Shown: in pieces, positions 59,155 to 64,000 of the stretch | Layout: each line of letters starts with the position of its first letter | How positions within the stretch are numbered: position 1 is the stretch's first letter | Assembly: GCA_902589825.1 (NCBI GenBank) | Contig: CACIUL010000003.1 | Location: 1 to 64,000 of the forward strand | Reading direction: 5' to 3' | From: an uncultured Verrucomicrobiota bacterium | GTDB lineage: Bacteria; Verrucomicrobiota; Verrucomicrobiia; Verrucomicrobiales; DEV007 | Length of the DNA stretch: 64,000 bases | Translations under genes and position numbers: made by a program | Notes under the pieces: model-generated | Database searches by the model: none | Told to the model about the DNA's origin: nothing | What the model saw: the letters and a program-made list of their open reading frames with translations, nothing else

Positions 59155-62100
59155 TCATGACAACTCAATCAACGCCTTATTGGCCGTGGAAACAATCACG
59201 CACTCCGTGTTTTCCTCCTCCACCCCAAGAATATCCACAAGGGCCTTCCTGTAACAGGTCATCTGGCCAGCGTATTTTTCGGCGATTTCATCCGGGGTAA
59301 TCGAATCGGTCTTGTAATCAATAATAATGACTTTTTCAGGATTGCCATCATCCCCGTGCCACACATGCATCCGGTCAACGATCCCAGAGAGCCACTTGCC
59401 TTCCTGGATCACGTCCAGTGCCTGTTCCCTGTATAGCTCAACCTCTGTGGTATCCTTCTCAAAAAGCCGGTGAATTTCGGGATCGGAAAGGGTCTCCTCA
59501 ACAATCATGCCCGCTCTACTCCTTGGCATCCTTGGAACCTCACCCTCTTCAAGCCAAGCGATTGCCTCAAACAATTCATGAACCTCGCTGCCCACCTTCA
59601 TGCCTGTCCCTCCACTCCCGGTCACGAAATCCTTGATCTTGCCGGATGAGGGGGTCATACGGGAACGCAATGTCATCGCTTCTCCCAGTCCACTGCCTTC
59701 CTTCAATTCCTCTTCCTTATCCTTCTGATCAATGTCTTTATCTTCAGTCCATCCCGATTCCCCACTTTGAAAACCACCATCACTATCCAGAACACTCATT
59801 CTCACAAGGTTTGCCAATGAAGCCCGTGGTGGCTGCTCCTTGCCCGCCTTATCTGATTGCACGGGCAAAAAAACATACAACCCGCGCTTAGCACGGGTTA
59901 ATGCCACGTAAAGCTGGCACAGTGCCTCATAACGCTCATCTTCCTCCCATTCCAGATCCGCCTCTTCCAGTTCGGGGGTCAGTTGCCGCACCCACGCTGG
60001 AGGTGGATCCAGGAGCCATCCTCCCTTGCCCTTGGCAACATTATAATGCTGGAAATTTGGGACCTTATTGTCACTTAGATGCGGAATCATCACGACATCA
60101 AACCCGAGCCCCTTCGCCTTATGGATTGTCATCACCTGTATTGCTGCCTCGCCCGGAGCCTGCCCAACCTCAAGGTCTGCCAACCAGTCTCTTACCCCGC
60201 GCGCGGCACCCGGGCCGGACGCGTCACATTCTTCCAGAGCCTGTACAATATCCCCCACACGGTGACGGCTGAATCCAGACAATGAGTCCCATAACGGAGC
60301 CAGCAGTTCCTCCACCATTGTCGCATAGCCCACGGAGTGTGCCACCTCCAGCAGCCCCTCCCAACGGCTATACCATGCATCCCCAAAGCGCTCCTCCAGC
60401 ACAGAATTCAGGGGGGACATCAGGATCAGCTCTTCAGCATAACGATCTGCAGGATTGGCCAGCCACTGGATGAGCCCATGAATTGCCACCCCGACCGGAC
60501 TGTCGGTCATTGGGTTACGGCGCCCCTCCTCGATCACGTTGAAGCCTTCCATCTTCAGGTAATCAACGACTTTCCTCACCTGATCAACTGTGCGGAGCAA
60601 CACCCCACAGGTTAACTTTTTCTTGCCGATTCCAACCTCGTGCAAACGCTTAACCAGCAATGCATTCATATCCTCCTTGGCAACTGTTTCAACGCGTGCC
60701 TCACCATTCTGGTCCGGAGAAGCGGAAACATGATCCTTCCACTCCCAGCGATTGGCAACAACCTCGCCGAACAGACTCCCGATTAAGTCCCCGTCACCAC
60801 AAACTCCATTGACCAGGTCCAGAACCGCAGGGCACGACCGGAACGATTCCTCCATCGTTTCAACAGTCATGCCCCTGTTGAAACGCTCCCTCACCCTGTC
60901 AAACAAACTGATATCCCCACCTTTAAATCCATAAATCGCCTGCTTTTTATCCCCCACGACGAAAAGGCTCCCCTCCTCACTGCTGACCGCTTCATCCAAA
61001 AGGGGCTGTAACCCGTTCCACTCAGCCGGACTGGTATCCTGAAACTCATCGAGGAACCAATGGTCAAAACGCCCGTCCAGACGAAAGTCCACCGACTCAC
61101 GCCTCAATCTTCCCGCTTCACTTCGTTTCCACTCTCCAAGAAGATTTTTTACGTCATCAAAACTGAGAAGACCGCAATTGCGCAGGCTGCCCTCGCATTC
61201 CTCATCCATGCGCTTGATTAACCTGCCAATCCCCTCGGTGCGCTCCACCGCTGCCGCCAATTCACAACTGCCCACAAGCCGAATGATCCTGTCCAGCAAG
61301 CAACTCACTTCCTCTTTCAGTTCGAACTCCTTGCGCTGATATGTCAACCGGATCGTTGAAGCGCCCTGCCTTACCTGCTCCAGAGATAGAGCAAATATCC
61401 TGGAATTATTGAAAAAGGAATTTAATGATCCGCTGCCGATGGTATGCTCCTCAATCCTATCAAGCATCTTCTTGAAGGCCTTCTCCTGATTCTTTTGAGT
61501 CCAGTCATCCGTGCCCATTGATACATCAAGAGCTGTCCGTAAATCACTAAATAACCGGTGCTTCTGGCTCTCCCATTCACTGATCTCAGGAAGATTGGTA
61601 AAGGTATCTTTTCCCCCGAAATTTTCCAGGACAGGTCCCGCCTTCCAGAACCCGTGCCAATGCTTCATGAATTCCTCAAGATTCTTCAACACGCTCAACT
61701 GCTCTTTCCCCGCTGTCGCCCTCCTGAAGGCATGCACAAAGCCACGCCCTTCACCTTCCTCGAGCATTTTCCCCAAAACACCCTGTATTAAATCGCCCAT
61801 CATCAATTTCAGTCGCGCCCCTTCGATCAATTCGAAACTACCCCCACTGATGCCAAGCTCATGCTGAAAACCGCGCACAATCCGGGAAAAGAATGAATCA
61901 ATGGTCCCCAGCTGAAACCGCGGGAGAGCCTTGACCACCTTTTCAAGGACAGGCTCAACCTCGAAGGAGCGATTCACATCGCCGGCAAGCTCCTGCGCCT
62001 TTTCTTCATCCAGTGCAGCCTTGGCCAACCGGATGAGCACTGAATCAATAAACTCACCTGCTGCCTTCCTGGTAAACGTCAGGGCAACCATCCGCTCCGG

Positions 62101-62220
62101 ATCCACTCCATGAGCCCCGATCATGCCAATAATCCGACCCCCTAACTGATGGGTTTTCCCTGAGCCTGCAGAAGCAAGCACCATCAGGTTTTTGTCAAGA
62201 ATATGTGTCTTTAATCCCAT
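59155..62220 (-). CDS. UvrD/Rep-type helicase-nuclease (AddA/RecB-like)
   Basis: Walker A LASAGSGKTHQL; FDHWFLDEFQDTSPAEWNGLQPLL; TIHKAKGLGFDVVMIP; YVALTRAKRGLYVF; C-terminal nuclease VIIIDYKTDS. Confidence 0.93.
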   Translation of the reverse strand: MGLKTHILDKNLMVLASAGSGKTHQLGGRIIGMIGAHGVDPERMVALTFTRKAAGEFIDSVLIRLAKAALDEEKAQELAGDVNRSFEVEPVLEKVVKALPRFQLGTIDSFFSRIVRGFQHELGISGGSFELIEGARLKLMMGDLIQGVLGKMLEEGEGRGFVHAFRRATAGKEQLSVLKNLEEFMKHWHGFWKAGPVLENFGGKDTFTNLPEISEWESQKHRLFSDLRTALDVSMGTDDWTQKNQEKAFKKMLDRIEEHTIGSGSLNSFFNNSRIFALSLEQVRQGASTIRLTYQRKEFELKEEVSCLLDRIIRLVGSCELAAAVERTEGIGRLIKRMDEECEGSLRNCGLLSFDDVKNLLGEWKRSEAGRLRRESVDFRLDGRFDHWFLDEFQDTSPAEWNGLQPLLDEAVSSEEGSLFVVGDKKQAIYGFKGGDISLFDRVRERFNRGMTVETMEESFRSCPAVLDLVNGVCGDGDLIGSLFGEVVANRWEWKDHVSASPDQNGEARVETVAKEDMNALLVKRLHEVGIGKKKLTCGVLLRTVDQVRKVVDYLKMEGFNVIEEGRRNPMTDSPVGVAIHGLIQWLANPADRYAEELILMSPLNSVLEERFGDAWYSRWEGLLEVAHSVGYATMVEELLAPLWDSLSGFSRHRVGDIVQALEECDASGPGAARGVRDWLADLEVGQAPGEAAIQVMTIHKAKGLGFDVVMIPHLSDNKVPNFQHYNVAKGKGGWLLDPPPAWVRQLTPELEEADLEWEEDERYEALCQLYVALTRAKRGLYVFLPVQSDKAGKEQPPRASLANLVRMSVLDSDGGFQSGESGWTEDKDIDQKDKEEELKEGSGLGEAMTLRSRMTPSSGKIKDFVTGSGGTGMKVGSEVHELFEAIAWLEEGEVPRMPRSRAGMIVEETLSDPEIHRLFEKDTTEVELYREQALDVIQEGKWLSGIVDRMHVWHGDDGNPEKVIIIDYKTDSITPDEIAEKYAGQMTCYRKALVDILGVEEENTECVIVSTANKALIELS

Positions 62221-64000
62221 CAGTTAACCCACTTCACCACCTCTTCCAGTTGATGATCCATTGCGATGTCAGCGAAATCATCATGTTTAACCTTGTCAGC
62301 AGGAGGCCAGAAATTTCCCGCCGCGACCTGGGTCAATACCCACTCAGCACAACGCAGTGCTGACTTTTTGGTATCTTCACCGAAATCCGGCCAGGTTGAA
62401 ATATTGACATCCTTCTCTGTTTGGCCAATCAAAAAATATCCTATCTCGTCCACATTGACTTTGTCATCCTTGTCACCCTCAAGGGCCAAAGCGTACAAGG
62501 GTATCTGCAGGTCAATCCAGCGGGCAGGATCCTGTTTCTGACCATCAGGTGATCCGGACACCGTGCAGAGGACATCATCAACCCCATCGAGATGTTCCGG
62601 GCAGAATGTGTTTGCCTTCAATTTCTTGCAATGGGCGAAATCAACCCGGTCGATATTACTGCTCGTTTTGTAATCCAGCACCCTGATCAACCCGTTCTTT
62701 TCGTTACGCTCAATCCGGTCGATCTTTCCTCCCAACTTCACCCCGCCGATCTCTTTTGCTAAATCCCTCTCAACCTCCTTAATACGCCATCCCTCTGCCC
62801 TCTGCCCTGCCTGGATGTGCGCGAACCACGACAAGCGTTGCCTCATGACCTCCCGCTGGATACGCACCGCTACGGCAGGATTCTCCCCGAAGCGTTCGCG
62901 AATCCATCGGTCCAGTTCATCATGAACCCACAATTCAATTCTCCTCGGATCATCATCCTCACGAGCCTCTGCATGCCGGCCGAACCTTTCAACCACAGTA
63001 TGGACAATGGTGCCAAAATCTCTCGCATTCCACTCCCGCCGCTCCTCCTCGGGACGGCTCATGCGCCGGATCCGGCTGAGGTAAAACCGGAAGGGGCAAC
63101 TCAGGTAGGCTGAAAAATCAGTAACCCGTATTGACTTCATAGGTTCCGAGGTTCTTATCTGCCATTTCCATTGCTCCTCAATCTCCTTGGCAACCCCGGC
63201 TTCCGCCGGCTTTATTTCCTGAAAAAGAATAGAAACCTTCCCGGCAAGGTCCTTCCCCTTGGCAGACAGGAGCAACCTTGATGGCTTCAGGACGTCACCG
63301 CCACTGGAGGATTTACCAACAAGCAAATCAACGCGCCCTTCCTTTTCCCTTGCCTTGAGCATTGCACGTAAAAGGTAAGCATCCCGTGCCGTCATCTGTT
63401 CTTCACCAACCAGCCCAAGAATACTCCTGGTTGATGCAGGCAACCAGGTGTCAGGAGTGCTCCTGAGCGGCACCAGCCCGTCATTCATGCCGCATATGAC
63501 CAGGTGGGGACACGATTCATAAAATAACTCCAGCCATCCCTGCACGTCCAGAACACGTTCACCGTCAGGTGCCCGCTGTATAACCGGACGTAATCCCGCA
63601 AGTAACAGTTCCAGCCAATACCCGGCCGGACGTTCAAGCATCTCGGCCACTTTCGCCGTTTCCTCCAACCACTCAGCCGCATTGCTTTCATGATCGGGAT
63701 CCACCGAAGACAATAAACTTTTCATGCCCGAGTGAAACCCGTCACGCAAGAAACGGGCACGCGAATCCTTAAGCAATTCCATCGTCTCCAAGGCAAGTTC
63801 CACCTTCTTCAGATCATTCTCGGAACGCGACACATTTGGGTCCCCACCTGTATTCCCTGCATCATCAATTTCCGTTTGCAATACGCCCTTGATCCGAATC
63901 AAATCATCACCGGAACCCACCATGTGTTTATCACGCAACTCGGAAAGCGCCTTTACCCGCTGGGCCCGTTTTTTACCCCTGACCTGAACCCCGCTCTCCT
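62220..64000 (-). CDS. PD-(D/E)XK nuclease family protein (AddB-like), 5' part outside window
   Basis: Frame open to the edge (ESGVQVRGKKRAQRVKALSELRDKHM...); FSAYLSCPFRFYLSRI; GGKIDRIERNEKNGLIRVLDYKTSS. Stop overlaps the helicase ATG by 1 nt. Confidence 0.88.
   Translation of the reverse strand, partial: ESGVQVRGKKRAQRVKALSELRDKHMVGSGDDLIRIKGVLQTEIDDAGNTGGDPNVSRSENDLKKVELALETMELLKDSRARFLRDGFHSGMKSLLSSVDPDHESNAAEWLEETAKVAEMLERPAGYWLELLLAGLRPVIQRAPDGERVLDVQGWLELFYESCPHLVICGMNDGLVPLRSTPDTWLPASTRSILGLVGEEQMTARDAYLLRAMLKAREKEGRVDLLVGKSSSGGDVLKPSRLLLSAKGKDLAGKVSILFQEIKPAEAGVAKEIEEQWKWQIRTSEPMKSIRVTDFSAYLSCPFRFYLSRIRRMSRPEEERREWNARDFGTIVHTVVERFGRHAEAREDDDPRRIELWVHDELDRWIRERFGENPAVAVRIQREVMRQRLSWFAHIQAGQRAEGWRIKEVERDLAKEIGGVKLGGKIDRIERNEKNGLIRVLDYKTSSNIDRVDFAHCKKLKANTFCPEHLDGVDDVLCTVSGSPDGQKQDPARWIDLQIPLYALALEGDKDDKVNVDEIGYFLIGQTEKDVNISTWPDFGEDTKKSALRCAEWVLTQVAAGNFWPPADKVKHDDFADIAMDHQLEEVVKWVN

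Noticed and set aside
1-64000. tRNA/rRNA genes, CRISPR arrays, transposases, toxin-antitoxin or phage modules
   Set aside because: Looked for by eye on both strands and found none that could be supported; covariance-model and profile searches would be needed to exclude small RNAs.

Overview
The window looks like a chromosomal segment from a Gram-negative bacterium of the Planctomycetes/Verrucomicrobia type. The evidence is secreted sulfatases, a DUF1552 + PSD1/DUF1592-type cytochrome pair, Tat-type Gfo/Idh/MocA proteins, PQQ-like propellers, and LPS heptose/KDO genes. It is densely coding, and about 47 CDSs are supported. I saw no rRNA, tRNA, CRISPR array, transposase, prophage or recognisable defence island. 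Housekeeping blocks include mgtE, pssA, ffh, rpsP, phoH/7TM-HD/ybeY/clpS, an hldE-like kinase/kdsB/pyrG, glcDEF, and an AddAB-like helicase/nuclease pair cut by the right edge. The best items for follow-up are: (1) clpS, split by a +1 indel in a C9 homopolymer, with the true start recoverable from an ATGA overlap; (2) a single-protein fusion of a sulfatase with an ADPRM-like metallophosphoesterase; (3) a FAS1-fusion / ECF sigma / CxCPxH-protein regulatory triad with an 11-bp hairpin leader; (4) tandem small beta-rich repeats shared by two otherwise unrelated secreted proteins; (5) a GH13 enzyme with an EF-hand-like insertion; (6) an AddB-like nuclease that seems to lack the C-terminal Fe-S cysteines. 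All assignments come from reading motifs, with no database search.
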